Both the position numbers and the translations under genes were made by a program. Under the pieces are notes generated by a model that saw only the letters and a list, made by a program, of their open reading frames with translations, did not search any database and was not told where the DNA came from. From positions 1 to 64,000 of the forward strand of contig JBBIGV010000009.1 in assembly GCA_037447335.1 (NCBI GenBank): a stretch of DNA of 64,000 nucleotides, written 5' to 3'. Position 1 is the stretch's first letter. Every line of letters starts with the position of its first letter. Positions 56,101 to 64,000 of the stretch are shown in pieces. The stretch comes from JBBIGV01 sp037447335 (lineage in GTDB: Bacteria > Bacteroidota > Ignavibacteria > Ignavibacteriales > Ignavibacteriaceae).

Positions 56101-57534
56101 TGCATCCGGTGATTTGTCTACCTGCTGTTCAAATAATTGGTAAATTAATTTATCAGATGGAAATTCAGTTTTAGTCTGGTTCCATACATTGGTTATTTTA
56201 TCTAATTCAGCTTGAGTAAGTATCGGAATATTACTGAGTTTTTTATAATCATCATTTGCAAATCCTGTTAAAATATTTCCAAATCGTGTAAGCATTAACT
56301 TCATATCACTCTCAGTGTATTTTTCGGAGTGATAAGCAATTTTAATTTTTATTTTTTTATCAGCATAAACATAAACAGCTACAGGATAGATTGTTTTTTC
56401 AAAGAGCCGGAATTCACGATTAAGCCATTTTCCACCTTTTTCCTGAAGTTTCAGGGTCAGATCATAATTGTCAAAAATTAGGATAGTATCAAATAATTGA
56501 ATCCCCCTTGGAACATTACACCAGCCTAAAACATTACTAAGTGGTGTGTGTTCATGTTTTCGTACTTCCATCTGTTGTTTTCTGATGGATTTTAACCATG
56601 GAATTAGTTCTGCATTGTATTCAACTTTTATTCGCATAGGCAGCACATTCATAAACAGGCCCACTATAGAATCAGCGCCATCAATTGTTGAATATCTGCA
56701 GGCTCTTGCAGCACCAAAAATAATATCATTGCCCGAACAGTAATTACTTAACAAGAATCCCCATGCGCCCTGAATAATGGTATTGAGTGTAATTTCGTGT
56801 TGTTTAGCTTTATCACGAAGAATTGTGCTGATTTTTTCATCAAGAGATAGTTCTATCTCATTTGGAACCGAAAACTCTTCGTCTGAGTGTTCAATTGATT
56901 TAAGAAGGAGATTAGTGGGGGAGTTTACTCCTTTAAGGAATTTTCTCCAAAAATCTTCGGAAGTTTTTAAATCTTTTTTAGAAAGCCAGTCAACAAAATT
57001 CCTGAATGGTAGTAACTGACCTATTTTAGGTTTGTATCCAGAGCAATAGGAATCATACAGGCTGAATACATCATTAAGTATGATAGCGTGAGATCTGCCA
57101 TCCATTAAAATATGGTGAAATGTCCATATAAGATAAAAATCCGAATCTTCTGCTTTAATAAGATTCAGCCTTATGAGAGGTGCTCTACTAAGAACAAAAC
57201 CTTTTTGGCGGTCTTTTTTTAAGAATGATTTGATATTTTCAGAAAGAACTTCTTTATCAACACTGCTCCAGTTAAAATATTCAATGGGTACGGTAAGATT
57301 GGGGGTAATAGTTTGAACAGGTTGATCAACATCCTCCCAAACAAATGATGCACGGCAGCTATCGTGCATTAAGATTACTTCATCCCATGCTTTTTGAAGA
57401 ATTTCTGTATCAATAGTTTCCTCAAGATGACAGACTATCTGGTCGATATCAGTTCTGGAATTCGGATCAGATATATAGTGAAAAAGCATTCCCTGCTGCA
57501 GGGGTGTAAGGTTATATGTCAGTTGATTATTCAT
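53194..57534 (-). CDS. NRPS C-A-T with luciferase-like monooxygenase in the A domain, predicted glycine
   Basis: A 1446-residue module. Condensation (residues ~1-430) has FHHILMDGRS near 140. The adenylation domain begins with YTSGSTGKPKG at about 611, then after the A4 motif FDISVLELL it is interrupted at about 695-1045 by a flavin-dependent luciferase-like monooxygenase (KMDFGLFYFSSYANE, WTPERHFHEFGGLYANP, RIGISFASGWQPNDF). It resumes with the A5 region MYGPTETT at about 1131 and ends NGKIDRKALP. A carrier domain follows with GGHSLS near 1381; no thioesterase. The specificity positions read D-I-L-Q-L-G-M-V-W-K, a glycine-type code. It probably follows the formyl-loading module, and its monooxygenase may hydroxylate the bound residue. 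Confidence 0.92.
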   Translation of the reverse strand: MNNQLTYNLTPLQQGMLFHYISDPNSRTDIDQIVCHLEETIDTEILQKAWDEVILMHDSCRASFVWEDVDQPVQTITPNLTVPIEYFNWSSVDKEVLSENIKSFLKKDRQKGFVLSRAPLIRLNLIKAEDSDFYLIWTFHHILMDGRSHAIILNDVFSLYDSYCSGYKPKIGQLLPFRNFVDWLSKKDLKTSEDFWRKFLKGVNSPTNLLLKSIEHSDEEFSVPNEIELSLDEKISTILRDKAKQHEITLNTIIQGAWGFLLSNYCSGNDIIFGAARACRYSTIDGADSIVGLFMNVLPMRIKVEYNAELIPWLKSIRKQQMEVRKHEHTPLSNVLGWCNVPRGIQLFDTILIFDNYDLTLKLQEKGGKWLNREFRLFEKTIYPVAVYVYADKKIKIKIAYHSEKYTESDMKLMLTRFGNILTGFANDDYKKLSNIPILTQAELDKITNVWNQTKTEFPSDKLIYQLFEQQVDKSPDAIALICNHNVITYSGLNSKANIIANKLLKLGVKPETLVGILVERSIDMVAAILGILKAGGAYVPLDPDFPAERISYMIQDSGCPVIISQQSLLNLAGNTSAKLLIIDSDSEIISDSIIQNPDIKCDSSGLCYVIYTSGSTGKPKGVMIQHRNVVNFFTGMDQYIEHDPPGTWMAVTSLSFDISVLELLYTLCRGFKVVINSEHEWKTRNSRSADILPDGKMDFGLFYFSSYANEKGSDNYRILIEGAKFADENGFSSVWTPERHFHEFGGLYANPAITSAALSTITKNLRIMSGSVVAPLHNPIRIAEDWSMIDNLSNGRIGISFASGWQPNDFSLMPQNYKRRKEIMFEQIETVRKLWSGDAVEVNSPKGEKISIKTLPKPVQKELPVWITAAGNPETFRLAGEKGYNILTHLLGQTIEEVKSKINIYRNAWKENNHQGNGYVSLMIHTYIGEDFEMVKEIVRDPMKKYLASAMSLVELASWYFPVHKDQDEDLSEAGANLSNEDKETILNYAFERYFETSSLFGTPETCITTIERARAAGVDEIACLIDFGVDQEMVLAGLDHIKTLKNSLPNLVASAKTTEPQTSSAIADLIMQHNVTHFQCTPSMARMLLLDDKFSEAIKKLDCLLIGGEAFPVNLAKQLLALTRGKLLNMYGPTETTVWSSVYPINEVENIVPIGRPIANTEIYLLDNSQQLVPIGIAGELCIAGEGLAKGYFNNLELTSEKFVEVPIKGINKKVYRTGDLARYFNNDIIEFIGRIDNQVKIRGYRIEPGEIEKYIEEHPLIREAVVIVHEDIKDNPQLVAYLIAENNNKPSNTVLRDYLLKKLPEYMIPAVFMFLDKLPTTPNGKIDRKALPAPVIERPDIQKDFVMPKTETEKTVSAIWSDVTGVKKIGMNDNFFELGGHSLSAVQAIVKINQAFKIELSMTAFFQASDFKQLVIEIEKILLQQTDDASLEKLIEEVKKISD

Positions 57535-57688
57535 TAGAAAACATCCTTAGAATTCGAACAGTTACTTAAAATCTGCTTCAAAAAGCATTTATTTACTACC
57601 GGCATATTTGACATTTAATTAAACTTAAATTCTGATCACATAAATATTTGAACTTCAGGTTGATTGAAGTTGAAAAGATGAATCTTTT

Positions 57689-60600
57689 TTATGTGAAATC
57701 AGGGTCCTGTTCAACCTCATTTAAAAGTTTTTTTAATTGATCATTCTCAATAAGTTCGAGCAGCTTTTCATCAATAGCCCGGGCAAGTTTCTCAAGCGTT
57801 GCAGACTGGAAGAAAGTTTGCAGAGAAAGATTAACATTAAAAGTTTGATGAACTTTTGCTGTAACCTGAACTGCAGAAAGAGAATGACCTCCTAAATCAA
57901 AGAAATTATCATAAATACTGATGTTTTCAATTGATAGTACCTCGCTCCATATGCGCGCCAAAGCAATTTCTGTCGGTGTAGAAGGTGCAACAAACTCTTT
58001 ATCCAGTTCTGGTCTTTCAGATTCCGGTGATGGCAATGCTTTTCTGTCAACTTTGCCATTTGGTGTTAACGGGAAAGCATCCAGATAGACAAAAAGTGAT
58101 GGTATCATATACTCTGGCAGAAAGTCCTTAAGATAGGCCCTTAGTTCGATTGTTGAAATCTTAGACCTGTTACTGCTAACCAGGTAAGCCACCAAACGTT
58201 TATCCCCGGGTGTATCTTCCCGTGCAATAACCACAGCTTCTCTGATGTTGTTATTTCTTTCCAGTGCGGTTTCAATTTCACCGAGTTCAATTCGATACCC
58301 CCTGATTTTAACCTGGTGATCAAGTCTTCCTAAAAATTCAACAACACCATCAGGTCGGTAACAAGCAAGATCTCCGGTTTTGTAAATCCGACCGTTTGTA
58401 CTGTTAGAACTGAACGGATTAAGGATGAATCGTTCAGCGGTCAGTTCAGGTTTGCCAAGATAACCTCTAACAACACCATCACCTCCGATGCATAATTCAC
58501 CCGGAACACTGGTCGGAACCATTTGATTGTTCTTATCGAGGATGTAAATAGCTGTGTTTGCTATCGGTTTTCCTATAGGAATTGTGTTATCAACCAAATC
58601 AATTTTATGAACTGATGACCAAATGGTAGTTTCAGTCGGACCGTACATGTTTAGAATATTACCACTAACAATTTCTGATAATTGTTTGGCAAGAGAAACC
58701 GGAAATGCTTCGCCGCCAATCAGAAGGTAATCTAGTGATTTAATTTGCCGTTTTGCATCTTCGTTCATTAACAGCATTTTTGCCATAGATGGTGTGCATT
58801 GCATATGAGTTACGTTATGAGCTATTATTAGCTCTGGTATTGAGTAATCGTAATCATGAGTTTTTTGCACTTGTTCTTTCACACCGATGTTGGCGAGGGT
58901 TTTTACTGCGTTCAGATATTGCAGATGCGATAGAACAACTTCAGAATCAACACCAAAATCTATTAAGCAGGCAATATCATTTACGCCGGCTTGTTTTAAT
59001 TTCTTAACCATTTTAATGCAAGTTTCGGGTGTGCCTAAAAGTGCGCTTGTTTCGAAGTACCTTTCGAATGCATGATCAAGAATTGCATCCATATCTTCAG
59101 GGCTTAACTGTGTTGCTGCCTGATCGAAACTGCTGTCAAGCTTATCGTAGGTCGGAAAGTACCATGAAGCAAGCTGCACCAGACTAACAGCACTATTAAG
59201 ATATTGTTTCATTGGTTTTCTTACAATTTCTCTTACTTCATCAAGATTTTCGCCAACAAAAGTGTGAAGCATAAGAGAAACATATCCTTCACCTTCGTGT
59301 CCGTTTTCTTTCCATGCTTTTCTGTATACATCAATTTTATCATTCAGATCTTCCACTGTTTGACCTAGCAGGTGAGTCAGAAGATTAAATCCTCTTTCAC
59401 CAGCCATATGGAAAGTTTCGGGATTATTGGCTGCAGTTATCCAGACCGGCAGTTCTTTCTGAATAGGTCTTGGCAAAGTTTTAATGTCCGCAGTTTTGCC
59501 ATTCGGAGCCCGAAATTGAACCACTTCACCTTTCCATAATTTTCGGACAACATCAATTTGCTCGAACATTATATCTTTACGTCTGTCGTAATTTTCCGGC
59601 ATAATTACAAAATCGTTTGGCTGCCAGCCGGCGGCAAATGAAATTCCTACTCTTCCGTTAGAGAGATTATCAACAACAGACCAATCTTCAGCAATGCGAA
59701 TGTGGCTATGAAGAGGTGAGACACAGCTTCCGCTCATAATTCTGACGTGTTTAGTAATGGTTGCAATACCAGCACCCGTAACAGCAGGGTTGGGGTATAA
59801 TCCGCCAAAATCATGAAAGTGTCTTTCAGGTGTCCACACAGCAGCAAAACGATTTTGGTCTGCAAACCTGGCACCCTCAATCAGCAGGTTGTATTTACCT
59901 TCCGGGTTTTCGCTTGCGTAACTGGAGAAATAGAAAAGACTAAAATCAATTTTCTTGTTAGTGCCGTTTGTTCCCGAAGTAATTTTTTCAGTTTTCCAGT
60001 ATTCATCAGCATAAATAACTACTTTAAATCCTCTTGTTAACGTCCAAAGCAATTCGAGGACAGAGATATCGAATGAAAGGCTTGTTACAGCAAGCCAAAC
60101 GCCGGGTGGATCAAATCTTATATGTTTATCCATTCCGGTAAAAAAGTTAACTACATTTTTGTGCTGAACCATTACACCTTTTGGTTTACCGGTTGAGCCT
60201 GAAGTATAAATAACATAAGAAAGATTATCGGGTGTTACATCCGATTCGACAGGCGTTGCTGATTCCTTAGAAATTGCTTTCCAATCAGTATCAATAGAAA
60301 TAATTTTAGCTGCAACATTGTTAAATTCTTTAGTTAGCTTTTGCTCGGTAATAATTACGGGGCATTTAGAATCGAAGACCATATACAATACACGGTCTTT
60401 AGGAAAGTCAGGATCAAGGGGTACATAAGCGCCGCCTGCTTTAAGTACTGCCAGTATAGCAACCATCATGTCAACAGATTTGTGAAGGGATATACCGACA
60501 AGAATATCCGGTCCTACTCCTAATTGTTGTAATTTTCTTGCCAACTGATTTGAACGGTTGCTCAGCTCGCGATAGCTTAATGAAGCCCCTTTACAAAAAA

Positions 60601-62380
60601 CAGCAACTGAATCTGGAGAATTTAAAACTTGTTCTTCAAAAAGTGTGTGGATAAGTTTATGAACAGGATAGTCTATTATAGTGTTATTCCATTCTGTATA
60701 TATTTTTTTCTTTTCATTTTCTGAAATGATAGGAATAACACCACATTTTGAAGTTGGATTCTGAACTGAATTTTCCAAAAAGTATAAAAACTGGTTAATC
60801 ATAAGATTAACATTTTCTGCACTGATTAAAGATGAATTATAGAGCAGGTTAACACGCTTATTTTCAGACGAAATCACTATAGTAAGAACGTTGTCTTTAT
60901 GCTGCCGGAATTCAGTGGTATCATCAACAAGGGCAATGGCAACAGGATAAACCGGTTCGCTTTTATTTTCAATGTAGTGGTGTAATTCAGGGTAGCGGGC
61001 AAAAACATCTTGAACATAAGTACCGGATTTAAGAGAGGCTTCAATCTGTTTTAATATTTTTTTTGCAGAATCACTGAAGCTTTCATCCGGATTAAAACTG
61101 ATTTTAACCGGTAAAACGTTAGCAAAAAGATTACCGGTTTTTTGAAGATTGCCGTAAAGCTGATTGGTAGTTAATCCGATTGTATAGGTATCCTTACCGC
61201 TGTGCCTGCCTGTGAAAATACTAAAAGCGGCAGCAAGAAATAATGCATAATCCGAATTACCGGAATTCAGTTTCATGGTAACGGAATCCGGTAGTTCAAT
61301 CATTTCTTCGGAGGGCAAAGATATTTCTTCTCCAAATTTCTCTTTTCTAGCATAATGAAGATCAATACCCTCAATTTCAGTCAATTGCTTTACCCAGTAT
61401 TTTTCTTTTTTAGCAGCAGCAGAATTGATTGATGTTATAATCCCTGCTGTTTCATCGTCAAGTAAATTTAAACGACAGCCGGCAATAAGATTGTATTTCG
61501 AAATCAAATTCTTTACTGATAGAGGTATACCATTAATAGTAGATAAAGCTTTTATAATAATATCAACACTTTCGGTTGCAACTGTTATTTTTTCATCATT
61601 CAAAGAAGTGACTATACCTGGCGCAGCAGTTGACCCGACTTTTGTAACATCAATTTCAGTTACAATAAAATAGGTATTCTCAATTTTGATTTTAGGCATG
61701 CCGAGAGGATTGGTATAGCGACCAAAATTCAAAGAGCGTACAAAAGCATTTATTTCATCGGCAGGTTTTTTCCAATTAATCAGTAAGGCGTTTTCAGGTC
61801 GTTTGAATTTACCAAAGTAAGATCTCTCATTAAAGTTTTGCTTAATACGTTTTACCGTATTGTTGTTAATATCATCAACAAGGTTTTCAAAAGCATTTGC
61901 TGCTGCTTCAAAACATTTTGCATTAAGAGATAGAGCAATTTCACCATCATCAATGGCAAAAAATTCCTGCTTAAGAATATCACCTTTATCAATTTCACTT
62001 GTTATTTCATGCCATGTTATTCCATAATTTTTTTCGCCGTTCATAATTGCCCATGAAGTTGCATTTATACCTGCATATTTTGGCAACGGTGCGTCATGGA
62101 AGTTTATTGCACAAACTTTGGGCAGTTTTAATAAATCATCCGGGAGAATTTCAAGGTTTGTGATACTAAAAAGATAGTCGAAAGAATTATTTTTTATAGA
62201 ATCAACCAGGTTATTATCGTGTTCAATTACTTCAATACCTTTCTCAAAAGCCCAATTTTTAATATTAGGTGCTGAAGAAATAACACCTAGAATAGTGTTG
62301 CCTTTTTCAAGAAGGATTTCTGAACATCTGATGAGAAGTGAGTCTACACCAATGACATAACAAGTAAAATTGTTTCTCAT
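57689..62380 (-). CDS. NRPS loading module: formyltransferase-(half C)-A-monooxygenase-T, predicted glycine
   Basis: A 1563-residue protein. Residues 1-~300 resemble methionyl-tRNA formyltransferase: INFHDAPLPKYAG at about 92-104 supplies the Asn-x-His motif and ITWHEITSEIDKGDIL the acidic residue. Residues ~320-560 are only the C-terminal lobe of a condensation domain, lacking HHxxxDG. The adenylation domain has YTSGSTGKPKG at about 723, is split by a luciferase-like monooxygenase at about 808-1163, resumes at MYGPTETT near 1243, and ends NGKVDRKALP; the carrier domain has GGHSLS near 1495. Specificity positions read D-I-L-Q-L-G-M-I-W-K, a glycine-type code. The layout is a formylating initiation module, as in linear gramicidin synthetase, with a monooxygenase added. 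Confidence 0.92.
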   Translation of the reverse strand: MRNNFTCYVIGVDSLLIRCSEILLEKGNTILGVISSAPNIKNWAFEKGIEVIEHDNNLVDSIKNNSFDYLFSITNLEILPDDLLKLPKVCAINFHDAPLPKYAGINATSWAIMNGEKNYGITWHEITSEIDKGDILKQEFFAIDDGEIALSLNAKCFEAAANAFENLVDDINNNTVKRIKQNFNERSYFGKFKRPENALLINWKKPADEINAFVRSLNFGRYTNPLGMPKIKIENTYFIVTEIDVTKVGSTAAPGIVTSLNDEKITVATESVDIIIKALSTINGIPLSVKNLISKYNLIAGCRLNLLDDETAGIITSINSAAAKKEKYWVKQLTEIEGIDLHYARKEKFGEEISLPSEEMIELPDSVTMKLNSGNSDYALFLAAAFSIFTGRHSGKDTYTIGLTTNQLYGNLQKTGNLFANVLPVKISFNPDESFSDSAKKILKQIEASLKSGTYVQDVFARYPELHHYIENKSEPVYPVAIALVDDTTEFRQHKDNVLTIVISSENKRVNLLYNSSLISAENVNLMINQFLYFLENSVQNPTSKCGVIPIISENEKKKIYTEWNNTIIDYPVHKLIHTLFEEQVLNSPDSVAVFCKGASLSYRELSNRSNQLARKLQQLGVGPDILVGISLHKSVDMMVAILAVLKAGGAYVPLDPDFPKDRVLYMVFDSKCPVIITEQKLTKEFNNVAAKIISIDTDWKAISKESATPVESDVTPDNLSYVIYTSGSTGKPKGVMVQHKNVVNFFTGMDKHIRFDPPGVWLAVTSLSFDISVLELLWTLTRGFKVVIYADEYWKTEKITSGTNGTNKKIDFSLFYFSSYASENPEGKYNLLIEGARFADQNRFAAVWTPERHFHDFGGLYPNPAVTGAGIATITKHVRIMSGSCVSPLHSHIRIAEDWSVVDNLSNGRVGISFAAGWQPNDFVIMPENYDRRKDIMFEQIDVVRKLWKGEVVQFRAPNGKTADIKTLPRPIQKELPVWITAANNPETFHMAGERGFNLLTHLLGQTVEDLNDKIDVYRKAWKENGHEGEGYVSLMLHTFVGENLDEVREIVRKPMKQYLNSAVSLVQLASWYFPTYDKLDSSFDQAATQLSPEDMDAILDHAFERYFETSALLGTPETCIKMVKKLKQAGVNDIACLIDFGVDSEVVLSHLQYLNAVKTLANIGVKEQVQKTHDYDYSIPELIIAHNVTHMQCTPSMAKMLLMNEDAKRQIKSLDYLLIGGEAFPVSLAKQLSEIVSGNILNMYGPTETTIWSSVHKIDLVDNTIPIGKPIANTAIYILDKNNQMVPTSVPGELCIGGDGVVRGYLGKPELTAERFILNPFSSNSTNGRIYKTGDLACYRPDGVVEFLGRLDHQVKIRGYRIELGEIETALERNNNIREAVVIAREDTPGDKRLVAYLVSSNRSKISTIELRAYLKDFLPEYMIPSLFVYLDAFPLTPNGKVDRKALPSPESERPELDKEFVAPSTPTEIALARIWSEVLSIENISIYDNFFDLGGHSLSAVQVTAKVHQTFNVNLSLQTFFQSATLEKLARAIDEKLLELIENDQLKKLLNEVEQDPDFT

Positions 62381-62450
62381 GCCGCTCCTATAAGTATTAA
62401 TACTGTAAAAACTAATGCAATTTATATTATAGTATTAGAACCGCTTCTTA

Positions 62451-63143
62451 TTAAAAAAGAAGTTGACCGCATACAATGCCTCCAGAAAAATTTTCTACAA
62501 CTAAGGCTGCTTTAAATTTATCAGGGGGTGACAAATCAAAAATTGACCAGCAGATGCTATGTTCGCTATTTCCTTTTAGATGTTTCAGTTCCGGCTTTGA
62601 GCCAGGCGAAACTGAGACACTGAAGTCTTTTAGAGGATACGATAAACCATCGCCAATTGCTTTGATGAATGCCTCTTTTCTGGTCCAACAGGTAAAAAAA
62701 GCATCTGTTCTTGCCTGCTCAGGTAAATTTTTTAACTCTTTGACCTCTGAGATAGAGAAATAGCTCTCTGCAATCAATAAAATGTCTTTAATATCTATAA
62801 TCTTTTCAATATCTATACCAACCTTTCGGCAAGATGCTGCAGCAAACAATAACATGCCGTCAGAATGTGAAATATTGAAGCCGATCTGATTTTTCGAAAT
62901 TAATTCCGGTTTGCCGTATTTATTGTAATAATACTGAACAAACGCCGGCTGCACCAAAATATAATGTGAGAGAATTCTTCTCTGGATTTCTTTTGCCAGA
63001 GCGAACCTATTTCTATCTCTTTCGAAGACAAGTTTGTCCCTCCTTGATTTTTCTTCGTGTGAAAGAGACGAACAAAAAAAATTTTCTGTTTCAGGCAGAG
63101 CATCCAGGTCAATTGCCCAAACATGAACTTCTTCTGATTTCAA
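62451..63143 (-). CDS. Sfp-type 4'-phosphopantetheinyl transferase
   Basis: A 230-residue enzyme that would load the carrier domains of this cluster. It has the Sfp signatures VGIDIEKI (metal-binding Asp and Glu) and FFTCWTRKEAFIKAIGDGLSYPL, plus GFNISHSDGMLLFA. The start shown is a TTG; upstream codons lack a good start and ribosome site, so the real start may lie slightly further upstream in the frame at about 63170. Its place directly before the NRPS genes supports a dedicated activating enzyme. Confidence 0.9.
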   Translation of the reverse strand: MKSEEVHVWAIDLDALPETENFFCSSLSHEEKSRRDKLVFERDRNRFALAKEIQRRILSHYILVQPAFVQYYYNKYGKPELISKNQIGFNISHSDGMLLFAAASCRKVGIDIEKIIDIKDILLIAESYFSISEVKELKNLPEQARTDAFFTCWTRKEAFIKAIGDGLSYPLKDFSVSVSPGSKPELKHLKGNSEHSICWSIFDLSPPDKFKAALVVENFSGGIVCGQLLF

Positions 63144-63220
63144 TTCAGGTAAATGTTGAAGTTCTGTTATTTTATTAAAAAAATACCTGATTGATTATAA
63201 CCTTTAAAATATGGATAAAA

Positions 63221-64000
63221 TTAAGCTGATTCAAGTTTATACTTATAGCCGTAACCATAACCATATCTGTATTTAAAATTAGAATACTCGATTTCGGTTG
63301 CATTAATAATAATTCCATTGACCTTAATATTAGCTTCTTCTAATTCGTGCAGCCCCCATTTAACGCTCTCTTTAAAGCTGTGTTCTGGTCGCAGAACAAT
63401 TAATGTATCCTTTATAAATTTTCCGAGTACTAAAGTATCAACTACACGAGTTACTGGTGGAGTATCAAAAATTATATAATCATAATTATCAACATCAATG
63501 TAGCTGAAAAGACTTCTCATCTTATCAGTGCCCAATAAGTCGCCTGATTCATCAGTAATTCCACCGGCGGGAAGTATATCAAGAGTTTTTAACAATTGAG
63601 TGGTGACTATTGGGGTTGGCTTCTCACCGGTAAGGAACTGAAGCAGCCCGGCCAAATTCATTACATTTAATTCGCGAGATAGTGTAGCTTTTTTAAGATC
63701 ACAGTCAATCAATAAAACCCGCTTACGTGATTGTGCAATTGAAACACCTAAGTTCAGGACAACACTGGTTTTACCTGTGTTTTCCTCGCAGCTTGTTATC
63801 ATAAATATCTTCTTACGATCTTCAAAGTTAATTGATATCTTAGTCCGTAATACCCTATAAGTCTCTCTGAAACCATCCATGTCATCCATCAATGTAACAA
63901 GTTTGGATTGTGTGCTTTTATTTTCTTTAATACGCTGTATAACCTCTTTAGGATAAACCGGGACTATGGAGAAAATAGGAAGATTATAATCATGTTCGAT
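63221..64000 (-). CDS. BY-kinase/CpsD-type tyrosine autokinase (5' end outside window)
   Basis: The frame stays open to the window end (64000), so the start is not in view; 259 residues are visible. An upstream segment (EHDYNLPIFSIVP) and the FRETYRVLRTKI stretch are the linker common to Wzc-type kinases. The kinase domain has the deviant Walker A ENTGKTSVV, Walker A' LLIDCDLKKATL and Walker B YDYIIFDTPP. The C-terminus is a Tyr cluster (YSNFKYRYGYGYGYKYKLE), the autophosphorylation tail that regulates chain length. The N-terminal membrane (Wzz-like) part presumably lies outside the window. It heads the visible polysaccharide/NRPS locus. Confidence 0.9.
   Translation of the reverse strand: MEHDYNLPIFSIVPVYPKEVIQRIKENKSTQSKLVTLMDDMDGFRETYRVLRTKISINFEDRKKIFMITSCEENTGKTSVVLNLGVSIAQSRKRVLLIDCDLKKATLSRELNVMNLAGLLQFLTGEKPTPIVTTQLLKTLDILPAGGITDESGDLLGTDKMRSLFSYIDVDNYDYIIFDTPPVTRVVDTLVLGKFIKDTLIVLRPEHSFKESVKWGLHELEEANIKVNGIIINATEIEYSNFKYRYGYGYGYKYKLESA

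Overview
The window is AT-rich, gene-dense bacterial chromosome. It probably comes from the Bacteroidota/Chlorobiota/Ignavibacteriota group. The first protein ends in a type IX secretion sorting tail beginning NYPNPFNPET, a form I associate with Ignavibacteria. The Rieske/cytochrome b pair has b6-like haem spacing, two curlin genes are present, and two sigma-54-type activators are present. The lineage is an inference; there is no rRNA, tRNA, CRISPR array or complete mobile element to support it.

Left part (1-31.5 kb), ordinary and accessory genes. A secreted PQQ-type sugar dehydrogenase (89-2086) lies behind a very large GH13 protein with an HExxH N-terminal domain (2086-5859). A five-gene minus-strand cluster (5960-10994) encodes an esterase, an ATP-grasp ligase, a GCS2-type carboxylate-amine ligase, a class I glutamine amidotransferase and an ATP-grasp-like protein; it looks like a small peptide or amide biosynthesis unit. 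Then come a soluble histidine kinase and an NtrC-type regulator whose receiver is broken by an in-frame TGA, a CheW-like protein, and two curlin (amyloid) genes separated by a terminator-like hairpin. mutS, a DUF1684 lipoprotein and DAHP synthase form a minus-strand operon. A histidine kinase with a periplasmic CxxCH motif and an NtrC-type partner precede a Rieske protein, a cytochrome b and an 11-haem cytochrome c, suggesting a redox-sensing circuit beside its respiratory target. A DUF2339-like membrane protein, an orphan C-terminal half of DnaE behind a palindrome, and YajQ follow.

Right part (31.6-64 kb), a polysaccharide locus fused to a nonribosomal peptide locus. After a plus-strand beta-helix lipoprotein, everything from 64 kb down to 33.3 kb is transcribed leftwards: a BY-kinase (cut by the window end), a Sfp-type phosphopantetheinyl transferase, two NRPS genes with luciferase-like monooxygenases embedded in their adenylation domains (the first with an N-terminal formyltransferase), a radical SAM protein, a NeuD-like acyltransferase fused to a carrier-protein domain, an NRPS with a terminal thioesterase, three NodB-like deacetylases, a DUF354 protein, an alpha/alpha-toroid protein, an asparagine-synthase-like amidotransferase, a flippase, an O-antigen ligase/polymerase and three glycosyltransferases.

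Reading the specificity residues by eye, all three adenylation domains carry glycine-type codes. Together with the acyltransferase-carrier fusion this suggests a formylated, possibly hydroxylated glycine peptide made on the NRPS line and perhaps transferred to a sugar of the exported polysaccharide. This is the most novel candidate system in the window; the product and the sugar link are inference.
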